A DNA stretch of 64,000 nucleotides from Saccharospirillum alexandrii_A. Its GTDB lineage: Bacteria; Pseudomonadota; Gammaproteobacteria; Pseudomonadales; Natronospirillaceae. This document shows, piece by piece, positions 52,050 through 60,169 of this stretch (position 1 is its first letter; each line of letters starts with the position of its first letter). The notes under the pieces are model-generated. The model worked only from the letters and a program-made list of their open reading frames with translations, had not been told where the DNA came from and did not search any database. Made by a program: the position numbers and the translations under genes. The stretch is from positions 186,001 through 250,000 of the forward strand of contig NZ_JBHZRJ010000001.1 of NCBI RefSeq assembly GCF_043641555.1, in the 5' to 3' direction.

Positions 52050-52736
52050 TCAAACCACGCCGTAACGCGCCCGGTAAGCTTCAACGGCGGCCAGGTGCCT
52101 TTCGAAATCGGGCTGGGTGGCAACGTAGTCTATGACCTGGTTAAAGGTAATCACCGGAATGATCGGCAAGCCAAACTCGGCTTCAAGCGCCTGAATGGCT
52201 GACCGTTCTTCGCCGGGTGCTTTTTCCTGGCGGTCCATTGCCACAACCGCGCCGGCCAGTTGCGCCTTCGGGAATTGTTGCATCAGTGCCTGAACTTCCC
52301 GTATTGCGGTTCCGGCGGTGATAACGTCGTCGACAATCACGATGCGCCCTTCCAGCGGCGCTCCGACAATCTGGCCGCCCTCGCCGTGGTCTTTGGCTTC
52401 TTTGCGGTTGAAAGCATAGGGAACGTTGCGTTCATGATCGCGCTGTAATGCCACAACGGTGGTGGTGGCCAGCGGTATGCCTTTATAGGCAGGGCCGAAC
52501 ACCAGGTCGAAATCGAGGCCGGAGCTGACCAGCGCCCGTGCATAGACCTGGCCCAGCCGGCTCAGTGCCTCGCCGGTCTGGAATTGGCCGGCGTTGAAAA
52601 AATAGGGGCTGACACGGCCCGATTTCAGCGTAAATTCACCGAAGGTCAGGGCGCCGGCATCGATGGCGAAACGGATGAAATCTTGCTGCCATTGAGGGGT
52701 CGAGGCTGTACTTCCGGTCGAAAATGGTCTATCCAT
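52050..52736 (-). CDS. pyrE: Orotate phosphoribosyltransferase
   Basis: A 228-residue enzyme. The PRPP loop is GRIVIVDDVITAGTAIREV, the substrate loop includes NRKEAKDHGEGGQIVGAPL, and FTLKSGRVSPYFFNAGQF opens the fold. It makes OMP in pyrimidine synthesis. ATG 52736 fits the family; the frame extends upstream through the leader without conserved content. crc is divergent next door, the same neighbour as in Pseudomonas. Confidence 0.95.
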   Translation of the reverse strand: MDRPFSTGSTASTPQWQQDFIRFAIDAGALTFGEFTLKSGRVSPYFFNAGQFQTGEALSRLGQVYARALVSSGLDFDLVFGPAYKGIPLATTTVVALQRDHERNVPYAFNRKEAKDHGEGGQIVGAPLEGRIVIVDDVITAGTAIREVQALMQQFPKAQLAGAVVAMDRQEKAPGEERSAIQALEAEFGLPIIPVITFNQVIDYVATQPDFERHLAAVEAYRARYGVV

Positions 52737-52822
52737 GGTGTTAGGCCCTTGTATCGGCTGATCTCGAAAGAGGCCCGGTCGGACCTGCTGGCGAGAGGCT
52801 TTGGACTCCCGCTGGGCGCGGC

Positions 52823-52828
52823 AGTATA
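52823..52828 (-). promoter_or_regulatory. Candidate -10 element of pyrE
   Basis: TATACT on the minus strand, about 90 bp before the pyrE ATG; the matching -35 (TTTAAT, 17 bp upstream) is poor. If this is the main promoter, the hairpin at 52867-52910 would lie upstream of transcription. Confidence 0.4.
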
Positions 52829-52846
52829 GCGGAAAGGCCGTTTCGA

Positions 52847-52930
52847 TTAAAAAGCAGAATGACAGAACGCGCAAAAAATAAAAAAAAAGTGAGTCCCAGG
52901 GCACCGGGACAGGCTCGATGCCGATTGCAT
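52847..52930 (-). CDS. Possible 27-residue pyrE leader peptide
   Basis: An open frame from ATG 52930 to TAA 52847, 27 codons, reads straight through the hairpin and the T tract at 52867-52910, giving a phenylalanine-rich end (HFFFIFCAF). In E. coli, a leader frame overlapping the pyrE attenuator couples ribosome position to termination. A GGGG lies 11-14 bases before the ATG. The frame also stays open further upstream, so the start is a guess and the peptide is speculative. Confidence 0.3.
   Translation of the reverse strand: MQSASSLSRCPGTHFFFIFCAFCHSAF
52867..52910 (-). terminator. Hairpin with U tract in the pyrE leader (possible attenuator)
   Basis: Minus strand: GTCCC/GGGAC stem (52910-52906 and 52897-52893, with inner GG/CC pairing), four bases, then nine T, one A and six T (52888-52873). 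There is no minus-strand gene upstream that needs a terminator, and pyrE begins 130 bp downstream, so UTP-linked attenuation as in enterobacterial pyrE is possible. Confidence 0.5.
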
Positions 52931-53006
52931 ACGGCGGTTTTGCCCCAACAAAAGGTAAAAGCCGGAAAAACCTTTAAAATCAGTGACGCGATCGCCGTTC
53001 AAAGCC

Positions 53007-53035
53007 GTGACAGTGCGGGTTTGCGCCGATATGAT
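53007..53035 (+). promoter_or_regulatory. Predicted sigma-70 promoter of crc
   Basis: GTGACA (53007-53012) and TATGAT (53030-53035) are exactly 17 bp apart and each differs from consensus at one position. The predicted start is near 53042, 22 bp before the crc ATG. Confidence 0.72.
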
Positions 53036-53063
53036 ACGCGCGCTTGTTGACTGGATAGACAGG

Positions 53064-53825
53064 ATGAAAGTCGTCACCCTTAATGTAAATGGCCTGGTGA
53101 ACGCTGCCCAGCGCGGTTTTTTCGAATGGTTGGAAAAACTGGACGCGGATGTGGTGTGTGTTCAGGAGGTCCGTGCCAAGGAATATCAGTTGCCCGAGGC
53201 GTTTCTCGACGTGCCGGGCTACCATGCCTTTTTCTTCGATGCCGAGGAAGACGGCTACTCTGGTACTGCAATCTATAGCCGGGTTATGCCCAAAGCCATT
53301 ATCCGCGGGCTGGGCTCGCCGCAATGGGATCTGGAAGGCCGCTTTATTCAGGCCGATTTCAATAACGTGAGTATCGCGTCCATTGCCGTGCCTTACGCTC
53401 AGACTGAAGATGAGATTGAACACAAGCTGGCCTTTTTGGAAGTGTTGCAGCAGCACATGAAGAAAACCCGGCGCAAGCGTCGCGAGTTTATCTTTGCGGG
53501 CAGCTATCAGATCGCTCATCGTTCAATCGATCTGGGCAACTGGGAAACCCATCAGCGCGAATCGGGCTTTTTACCCGAAGAACGCGCCTGGATGGACCAG
53601 GTGACCGGCCCCATCGGCTTTGTCGATGCCTTCCGCCTGATGAACCGCAAGGATCGCCAGCACACCTGGTGGCCCTTCGATGAAGCCCAGGCCAACGGTA
53701 TGCGGCTCGATTACCAGATGATCACCCCCAACATTGCCGACTTTGTACTGGACGTTGGCATTCTGCGCGAGCCTCGAATCTCGCCGCACCTGCCCGTAGT
53801 CATCGAATACGACATCGATTTCTAA
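53064..53825 (+). CDS. crc: Crc-like catabolite repression control protein (ExoIII fold)
   Basis: A 253-residue protein of the endonuclease/exonuclease/phosphatase fold. MKVVTLNVNG keeps N7 and QEVR keeps E35, but the ExoIII catalytic Asp-x-Asn is S147-Y-Q149 in FAGSYQIAHRSIDLGNW, and the terminal Asp-His pair is P241-H242. Pseudomonas Crc has the same GS-x-x-x-AH pattern, lacks nuclease activity and acts with Hfq to block translation of catabolic mRNAs. Linkage to pyrE is also as in Pseudomonas. Many annotations call such proteins exodeoxyribonuclease III. Confidence 0.82.
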   Translation: MKVVTLNVNGLVNAAQRGFFEWLEKLDADVVCVQEVRAKEYQLPEAFLDVPGYHAFFFDAEEDGYSGTAIYSRVMPKAIIRGLGSPQWDLEGRFIQADFNNVSIASIAVPYAQTEDEIEHKLAFLEVLQQHMKKTRRKRREFIFAGSYQIAHRSIDLGNWETHQRESGFLPEERAWMDQVTGPIGFVDAFRLMNRKDRQHTWWPFDEAQANGMRLDYQMITPNIADFVLDVGILREPRISPHLPVVIEYDIDF

Positions 53826-53866
53826 ATCTCGTCCAGGGGTTCGGCTCGGTTTGGCGGCATTGGTCC

Positions 53867-53979
53867 GCACCGGATACCGGGTGTGCCCTTGTGGGGTCGG
53901 CGTAGATCCATCCATGGAGCCTAGACCGCAGCATCCTTGCTGCGGACTCCCCCACAAGGGCACACCCGGCACCCGCCGC
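53867..53979 (+). repeat. 113-bp palindromic intergenic element, copy I
   Basis: Arms 53867-53897 and 53949-53979 (core GGGTGTGCCCTTGTGGGGT). Inner hairpin CCGCAGCA/TGCTGCGG, TCCATGGA present. The left flank GGCATTGGTCCGC is the complement of the flank conserved beside copies F and H. First of two copies in the crc-comM convergent gap. Confidence 0.93.
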
Positions 53980-54073
53980 TTGCAACTGTAACAACGTCCA
54001 ACATAGTTCGTTCTAGCTATTCAGCTATTGGATCACGGGCTTTTTTTGCTTAATTCAATGAAACCTGAGACCA

Positions 54074-54186
54074 GTGCTGGCTGCCGGGTGTGCCTATCCG
54101 GGGTAGTCCGCAGCAGGGATGCTGCGGCCTAGGCTCCAGGGAAGGATTCACGCCGACCCCGGATAGGCATACCCGGTGGCCAGCAC
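54074..54186 (-). repeat. 113-bp palindromic intergenic element, copy J
   Basis: Arms 54074-54104 and 54156-54186 (core GGGTGTGCCTATCCGGGGT). Orientation opposite to copy I, 94 bp away, so the two form an inverted pair. The arms differ at one position within the core (G/A), a possible G-U pair in RNA. Confidence 0.93.
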
Positions 54187-54216
54187 GACATTCTGGCTAA
54201 TCAATTTATTTAGCCA

Positions 54217-55713
54217 CTAAACCCGCATTAATTTCTCCAGCTGCCGACAATTGAGCGCTTCGATCAGATCGGTGCGCTCCAGTGTCGGGCGGCCGTTCAG
54301 GTCGGCGAGGGTGCGGGCTACTTTGAGTACGCGGTGGTAGGCGCGGGCGCTGAGTCCGAGTTTGTCGAGCGCCGAGTCGAGCAGGGTTTGTTCGGCCGGG
54401 CCCAGCTGGCAGGCTTGTTCCAGGTGCTTGCCGGATAGCTCCGCATTGGCGCAGCCCTGGCGGTCCAGTTGCCTGGCCCAGGCCTTTTCTACCCGGGCGC
54501 GGACGACGGCACTGGATTCCTCCTCGGTATTGCGGGTCAGCAGTGCCTTGGGCAGGGCCGGCACTTCGATGTGCAGGTCGATGCGGTCCAGAAACGGGCC
54601 CGACAGGCGGGCCAGGTAGCGTTGCATTTGTTCGCGGGTGTAGCGTTGCGAGCGCGGGTCGTCCGGGCTGTAGCCGCCCGGGGTCGGGTTCATGGCGGCG
54701 ACCAGTTGGAAGCGAGCCGGGAAGCTGGTTTGGCGCGCGGCCCGGGCGATGTGAACTTCACCGCTTTCCATGGGTTCGCGCAATACGTCGAGCACGGTGC
54801 GCGGGAATTCGGCCAATTCGTCGAGAAACAGCACACCCCGGTGTGCCAGGGTGACCTCGCCGGGCCGTGGAATGGAGCCGCCGCCAATCAGCGCGACGCC
54901 CGAGGCGGTGTGGTGAGGTGAGCGAAAAGGACGCTGGCCCCAGTTCAGGGGCAGGCCACAGATGCTTTGTACGCTGGCGACCTCCAGCGCCTCGCGCTCG
55001 CTCAGGGCTGGCAACAGGCCCGGCAGTCGGGAGGCGAGCAGGGTTTTACCGGTGCCCGGTGGGCCGAAAAACAATAAGTTGTGTCGTCCGGCGGCGGCGA
55101 TTTCCAGGGCGCGTTTGGCGCTGTGCTGGCCTTTGACATCGGCCAGGTCGGGCTGCGGCAGCCTTTCGCTGGCTGGCTCATACTGGGCCTGCGGCAGGGG
55201 CTTCTGGCCGCTGAAATGGCTGGTGACCTGCAACAGGTGTTCCCCGTAACGCACGTCGCTGTCGCTGGCCAGTGCGGCCTCGGCGGCGTTGTCTTTGCTG
55301 GTGACCAGGCTGCGCCCGGCGTCGGTGCAGGCGATGGCAGCGGGCAGGGCGCCGGGGCCGGGCCGAAGGTCGCCGGACAGTGCCAGCTCACCCAGGAATT
55401 CGAATGCTTCTATCTTGTCGGCTGGCAATTGATTGCTGGCGACCAGTATGCCCAGGGCAATGGCGAGGTCGAATTGGGCCCCTTGCTTGGGCAGATCGGC
55501 CGGTCCCATATTCACGGTGATCCGCCGGTCCGGGAAGTCGAACTGGCTGTTGATGATGGCGGAGCGAACCCGGTCGCGTGCTTCCTTGACCGCCGTTTCC
55601 GGCAAGCCAACCATATTGAAGGCGGGCAGACCGTTCGACAGGTGAACTTCAATGGTAACCAGTGGCGCGTCCATCCCGACGCGGGCCCGGCTGTACAGGA
55701 CGGCGAGTGTCAT
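54217..55713 (-). CDS. comM: YifB/ComM-family AAA+ Mg-chelatase-like ATPase
   Basis: A 498-residue protein. The N-terminal domain opens LAVLYSRARVGMDAPLVTIEVHLSNGLPAFNMVGLPETAVKEARDRVR, Walker A is GPPGTGKTLLASRLPGLLP, Walker B is GVLFLDELAEF. ComM is a hexameric branch-migration helicase needed for natural transformation in Vibrio and Acinetobacter. It ends after two repeat elements; no other competence gene is nearby. Confidence 0.95.
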   Translation of the reverse strand: MTLAVLYSRARVGMDAPLVTIEVHLSNGLPAFNMVGLPETAVKEARDRVRSAIINSQFDFPDRRITVNMGPADLPKQGAQFDLAIALGILVASNQLPADKIEAFEFLGELALSGDLRPGPGALPAAIACTDAGRSLVTSKDNAAEAALASDSDVRYGEHLLQVTSHFSGQKPLPQAQYEPASERLPQPDLADVKGQHSAKRALEIAAAGRHNLLFFGPPGTGKTLLASRLPGLLPALSEREALEVASVQSICGLPLNWGQRPFRSPHHTASGVALIGGGSIPRPGEVTLAHRGVLFLDELAEFPRTVLDVLREPMESGEVHIARAARQTSFPARFQLVAAMNPTPGGYSPDDPRSQRYTREQMQRYLARLSGPFLDRIDLHIEVPALPKALLTRNTEEESSAVVRARVEKAWARQLDRQGCANAELSGKHLEQACQLGPAEQTLLDSALDKLGLSARAYHRVLKVARTLADLNGRPTLERTDLIEALNCRQLEKLMRV

Positions 55714-55884
55714 CTTCTTCCCTGACTATTATGCTGAATGGTGGTCGTTGGCCCGAACGCTACGTCAGCCCGGGCGGGCCGGCAAGTCAGGGTGCCTGGC
55801 TCTGTGATCGAGTCGACCTTCATTGGTATGATGACCCCTGTTTTCACTTCAGCGGGTATTCCACCCCGACGTAAAGGAATTTCT

Positions 55885-56397
55885 GTGACCAAACCAATCA
55901 AATGGGGGCTGACGGCCGCCGTATCAGGTGTTTTGTTGTTATTGCTGGTTGTCTGGGGTGTTCAGCGCTATCAGGACCGGCTTGAACGGGAGACCCACGC
56001 ACCCGAGCGGTTGCAGCAACGGCTGATGTCGGTGCAGGCGGGCGACGGTACCTTGCAGGCAGAGGATCTCGAGCTGGCCGGATTGCGGGCGCAGGAGGAG
56101 GCTCGCATCCGCCAGTTGCTGGCACAGGATCTGTCGCAAACGCCGCATCCCGAACCGGACCAGGCTGTGGCGTTGCTGACGCCGGGGGCCGTCTCGCTGG
56201 TGGCAACGACGGAAGGGCTGCTGGCGGCGCTGACGCGGAGGTTGCTTGCCCTGCCACAGACTGACTGGCAGAAGACCGTTGTTGCTGCCGATCACTGGGA
56301 ACTTCTGGTGGGTGAAACCTGCCTGACATTGCGTGATCGTGGCACCGACGAAGCCTACTGGCGCTGGACCTCGATCAGTCGCTGCGAAACCGACTGA
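55885..56397 (+). CDS. Membrane-anchored protein of unknown function
   Basis: A 170-residue protein with one N-terminal membrane helix (WGLTAAVSGVLLLLLVVWGVQRYQ) and a periplasmic helical and then beta-containing part. I recognise no family. GTG 55885 has AAGGA 7 bases upstream and puts the helix at the N-terminus; the longer frame from 55738 includes an implausible leader. The 3' end overlaps the convergent epimerase gene by 23 bp. Confidence 0.68.
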   Translation: MTKPIKWGLTAAVSGVLLLLLVVWGVQRYQDRLERETHAPERLQQRLMSVQAGDGTLQAEDLELAGLRAQEEARIRQLLAQDLSQTPHPEPDQAVALLTPGAVSLVATTEGLLAALTRRLLALPQTDWQKTVVAADHWELLVGETCLTLRDRGTDEAYWRWTSISRCETD

Positions 56398-57061
56398 TTC
56401 TCTCCGATTCCCAGATATCAATCGCCGGGCCGGGTGAGCTGGCTGCAGCGACCATGGCCGCGGCAACCTGGTCGGCCGCTACGGGCCGGTACTTCAGCAG
56501 GGGGCCGGACAGCGCCGGTTTGATCACCGCACCGAACGCCGCACCCAGGCGTTCACCGAGCCTGAATTCTTCGCGGTTGCCGAGTAGCAGTGAAGGTCGC
56601 ATGATCACCAGGCGATCGAACCCGAGGGCAATCAGCTCCTGCTCGGCTTCGCCTTTGGTGCGCAGATACAGTTGGCGGCTTTGCGGGTTGGCCCCGAGGC
56701 TGGATACGAACAGGCATTTGCGCACGCCCAGATCCCGCGCCCAGTGTGCGGTATTGACCACCAAATCACGGTCCAGCGCCACAAAGGCATCGGGCGAGCC
56801 CGCTTTTTTAAGGGTTGTCCCCAGGGCGCAGAACAGGGTGCCGCCCTGAAGATCCATGGCCGAGGCATCGGGCCAGGTCTTGAAGTCGGTGTCAACCCAG
56901 TGCAAATGGGGCTGGCGTTGGGGCTGGGGCCGGCGAGTCAGTAGCCAGACCGGGTCGAACAGCGCCGGCGTCAGGTGGCGCTGAAGGGCGTTGCCGACCA
57001 GGCCGGTGCCGCCCACCACCAGCGCTGTTGTCGGGTGCTGTCCTTTGCTGGCGCTGCTCAT
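56375..57061 (-). CDS. NAD(P)-binding atypical SDR (HTATIP2-like)
   Basis: A 228-residue protein. ALVVGGTGLVGNALQRHL is the NAD(P) glycine motif, LFCALGTTLKKAGSPDAF and LFVSSLGANPQSRQLYLRTKGEAEQELI give the catalytic Ser and the Tyr-x3-Lys-like region of atypical SDRs. The family includes oxidoreductases of unclear substrate. Its ATG overlaps the end of the FIST-EAL gene (ATGA, 57058-57061), so the two are coupled. Confidence 0.86.
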   Translation of the reverse strand: MSSASKGQHPTTALVVGGTGLVGNALQRHLTPALFDPVWLLTRRPQPQRQPHLHWVDTDFKTWPDASAMDLQGGTLFCALGTTLKKAGSPDAFVALDRDLVVNTAHWARDLGVRKCLFVSSLGANPQSRQLYLRTKGEAEQELIALGFDRLVIMRPSLLLGNREEFRLGERLGAAFGAVIKPALSGPLLKYRPVAADQVAAAMVAAASSPGPAIDIWESERISRFRSD

Positions 57062-59646
57062 GCCAGGCTCTCCTCGTAGTCGGTTCCCGGTTGTTTCAGT
57101 TTATGCACATTGAAGGTGTCGGCCGGTTCCGGCTCGGCCAGATAGAACCCCTGGAAGAAGTCTACTCCCATGCCCATGAGAATCGACATGGTGGCTTCGT
57201 CGTGAACGTGTTCGGCTACGGTGCGAATGTGCAGGTCCTGACACAGCTGCACCACCCGCTTGACCAGGATGCGGTTCACTTCGCTGTCGACCAGGTGGCG
57301 GATCAGGCTGCCGTCGAGTTTGATCCAGTCCGGCTTTAACCGCATCACCCGCTCCAGATTAGAGTAGGCACTGCCGAAATCGTCAATCGCCAGTTTGCAG
57401 CCAAGTCGTCGCAGTTCATGCAAGGTGTAGGTGAAGCGGTCGAAATCGCGCAGACTGTCCGATTCGACGATTTCCAGCGTCACCCGATCGGCGTCAACGC
57501 GCCCCTTTAACCAGTATTTTAGACGGTCTATCAGGGCCTCGTTGGCCAGGTCGCGAGCGGTAAAATTCAGCGTGAAGCCAACATTGTGTGGTTTCATCAG
57601 GCGGAAGGTTTCGTCGATCATCACCATCGACAGGCGCGGGTAAAGCTGTGTCGGTTTGACCAGGTCCAGGAAGCTGGCCGGGCTGTAAATAACGCCTTCG
57701 TGGCGCACCCGCATCAGCGCCTCGACGTGGTGAACCTGACCCTGGCGATCAAACAACGGTTGCACATAGGGCAGAATGTCGCCACTGCCAAGCGCTGTGC
57801 GAATGCGGCTCAGCCAGATCAGCCCGTCGCGTTTGCCCCGGTCGGTTCCCGGCAGATCGATTGCCCGGGCGATGGGGAGTTGGTGCCGGTAGGCGTGACG
57901 CCGTGCTTCGGAGGCCTTGATCAGCAAGTCTTCAGTGCTGTGCGTCATATCTGCAGGCAATTCAGCCCGGTGGGCGGTGCCTGCGGTCAGCAGAATGGGC
58001 AATACGTTCTGCACTACCTTGTCACTGAACAGATCCGATTGGTTCTGCATGCGCTCGGTGAGCTGGGCCATGCCCTTGTAGAAACTGTTCATCGGGCAGG
58101 CATCGGGCGCCACAATGAGAAACTCATTGGGTGAGCCGCGAAACACCAGCGCCGTGGTCGGCAGTAATTCGGTGATGTCGGTTTGGATGGAAGCGCTGAG
58201 ACTGCGCAGCAGCTGGTCGCCCACGCTGTACCCATAGAGGTTGTTGATCTGGCGCAGGTTGTTGATCTTGAGACTGCAGACCTGAACGATGGGCCAGGGG
58301 TCGTCGTCACGCAGGCACTGCAACAGGGCCACCCGGTTGGCCAGCCCGGTAACGCTGTCGGTTTCGAATTTGCGCAGCAGTTCCTGGGTGGTCCGGCGGA
58401 TGTCATCTTCCAGGTTGCGGTTGACCTGGTCGAGATCCTCGACCGAGGCTTGTATTAGCCGAAACAGCGGGGCCAGGGCGTGCCGTTCTAGCACCGGCAT
58501 GGGGCGTTCCACTGCCGGGTCTTCGGCAATGGCGACCGTCACCAGGCTGTGATGCAGCAATTGGGTGCGCCCCTTTTCATGCATCAGTTCGCCATAGCAA
58601 AAGACCCCGCTGAGCGGGGCCATGGCCTGAAACGGTTGCAGTTCCCGCGCGGTCTCCCGGCGGTCGAAGCGTTGCCGGGAGGCGCAATTGAAACTTAATA
58701 TCAGCTCGGGACGCCGCGAATGCAACGCCTCGGCGCCGCGGTTGACCCGCTCCAGTGTCATCGACGGGTGGCTGTAGGCAAAGCGGACCCGATCGCCCTC
58801 CAGCAAGGGCGTGCTCATGATCAGGCCGCCGTCATCCAGTCGGCGTATCGGGGCGCTCAGGGTGTTTTGTTTGTCGTTGACGCGCATTAACGGGAAGTTT
58901 TCATACTGCACATCCTCGGCTGGCGCCGGGCTGGTCATCCGGTCATCGATCAGTGTCTCAGTCAGGTAGCGCTCATACAGTGTCTGTGCCGATTGCTGGT
59001 CGAGCTCATAGAGGGTATTGCCAACGGCTTTGGTGACGCTCCAGGTTCGACCAATCAGGTGCCATTCCGAGTAGGATTGGGTCATGACGTCGAGGGTTTC
59101 ATTGCTCAGGGTGATGGTCAGGGCATGGTGCTGCAGAAACTGACCATTGGCATAGAGCCACCCCTGGCCATCCGCGGAGCAACAACCACCGATCAGCGCC
59201 AGATTCGGATACTGCCGGTTGACCCAGTGCGTCAGGGCGGGCACGTCGCCATGTTCGGCGCTCATAAACGTCAGCGCCAGTCGGCTGTCGGTTCGGCACA
59301 CCGGGTCAAACAGCCGCTCACCCAGCTCCCGTTCGTCACCTTCCCAGCGCAGGTAGTTCAGGCGCAAGTCGGTTCGTTCAAACGTCATGAACTGCAGCAG
59401 CAGGGCCTGTTCGCAGACTTCCCCGTCGTGTATCAGTTGCGGGCCGTAAGCGCCGGCCACGGTAGCCATAGGCCAAAGCGCCTCGACCCAGGGCAGGAGG
59501 CTGGCAAGATGGTCTGGTTGTGCGCTGGAGAAAGCCAGAATAAGCAGGCGAGCGTCATCCTCAATCGCTTTCTGAAGCGCGGCCAATTGAGCCAAGCCAT
59601 CGTCAGTGTCGATTTGAATCAGGAGGGTGTGAATGCTCACTGCCAT
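57058..59646 (-). CDS. FIST-GGDEF-EAL cyclic di-GMP signalling protein
   Basis: An 862-residue protein. Residues about 1-400 are FIST N and C sensor domains (LALIGGCCSADGQGWLYANGQF), then a coiled linker, a degenerate GGDEF domain (motif replaced by RGSPNEF) and an EAL domain with EALMR, NFTARD, LEIVESD, DDFGSAYSNL, IKLDGS and VAEHVHDE. A net phosphodiesterase with an inactive or GTP-sensing GGDEF is likely. FIST domains bind small molecules such as amino acids. ATG 59646 is chosen; the upstream 52 codons lack FIST content. Confidence 0.9.
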   Translation of the reverse strand: MAVSIHTLLIQIDTDDGLAQLAALQKAIEDDARLLILAFSSAQPDHLASLLPWVEALWPMATVAGAYGPQLIHDGEVCEQALLLQFMTFERTDLRLNYLRWEGDERELGERLFDPVCRTDSRLALTFMSAEHGDVPALTHWVNRQYPNLALIGGCCSADGQGWLYANGQFLQHHALTITLSNETLDVMTQSYSEWHLIGRTWSVTKAVGNTLYELDQQSAQTLYERYLTETLIDDRMTSPAPAEDVQYENFPLMRVNDKQNTLSAPIRRLDDGGLIMSTPLLEGDRVRFAYSHPSMTLERVNRGAEALHSRRPELILSFNCASRQRFDRRETARELQPFQAMAPLSGVFCYGELMHEKGRTQLLHHSLVTVAIAEDPAVERPMPVLERHALAPLFRLIQASVEDLDQVNRNLEDDIRRTTQELLRKFETDSVTGLANRVALLQCLRDDDPWPIVQVCSLKINNLRQINNLYGYSVGDQLLRSLSASIQTDITELLPTTALVFRGSPNEFLIVAPDACPMNSFYKGMAQLTERMQNQSDLFSDKVVQNVLPILLTAGTAHRAELPADMTHSTEDLLIKASEARRHAYRHQLPIARAIDLPGTDRGKRDGLIWLSRIRTALGSGDILPYVQPLFDRQGQVHHVEALMRVRHEGVIYSPASFLDLVKPTQLYPRLSMVMIDETFRLMKPHNVGFTLNFTARDLANEALIDRLKYWLKGRVDADRVTLEIVESDSLRDFDRFTYTLHELRRLGCKLAIDDFGSAYSNLERVMRLKPDWIKLDGSLIRHLVDSEVNRILVKRVVQLCQDLHIRTVAEHVHDEATMSILMGMGVDFFQGFYLAEPEPADTFNVHKLKQPGTDYEESLA

Positions 59647-59827
59647 ATTTTGGGCAAGTTTGTGATTGAGTTCTCGCAGTTTAGGGTAAAGCAGCGTTTG
59701 AAGGAAACCCCTGGTTCTTGAAACAGAGTCGCAATTGACGTTTTGGCACCCGTTAATTGACGCCGGCGCTCGTGCCGGTAACCATAATGGCCTGAAGACC
59801 ATTTGCCGTAGACCACCGAGTGCCGTT

Positions 59828-60169
59828 GTGAAGCCAGTAGACCGTCCCTCTAACGTCCCTGATGACTGGAATGAACCAGCCTTGCCGACACTGACGTGTG
59901 GCCAGCCGGACCAGGCGTCGCCCTGGTGGGTCTATCTGGTTCAATGCCGCGATGGCACCTTTTATACCGGCATCACCACCGACCCGCAGCGTCGGCTGCG
60001 CCAGCACAATGGTGAACTGGCTGGGGGTGCCCGTTATACGCGGCCGCGCCGGCCGGTCATTCTCGTTTACCAGGAGCCTTGTCGTGATCGCAGCCACGCC
60101 GGCCAGCGGGAAGCCGTCGTGCGCAAACTTAGCCGGTCACGTAAGCAAGCACTCGCAACTCACCCTTGA
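59828..60169 (+). CDS. GIY-YIG nuclease family protein (UPF0213/YhbQ type)
   Basis: A 113-residue protein. WWVYLVQCRDGTFYTGITTDPQRRLRQHN carries the GIY-YIG core (as VYL and YTG) and the arginine, and the glutamate appears in QREAVVRKLSR. Small proteins of this kind have structure-specific or single-strand DNA nuclease activity. No ATG is available; GTG 59828 is a guess and other non-ATG starts lie up to 93 bases earlier. Confidence 0.8.
   Translation: MKPVDRPSNVPDDWNEPALPTLTCGQPDQASPWWVYLVQCRDGTFYTGITTDPQRRLRQHNGELAGGARYTRPRRPVILVYQEPCRDRSHAGQREAVVRKLSRSRKQALATHP

Noticed and set aside
5869..54186. CRISPR array or known ERIC/REP repeats
   Set aside because: Copies are scattered kilobases apart with no spacers, and neither the length (113 bp) nor the sequence matches the ERIC or REP consensus I know.
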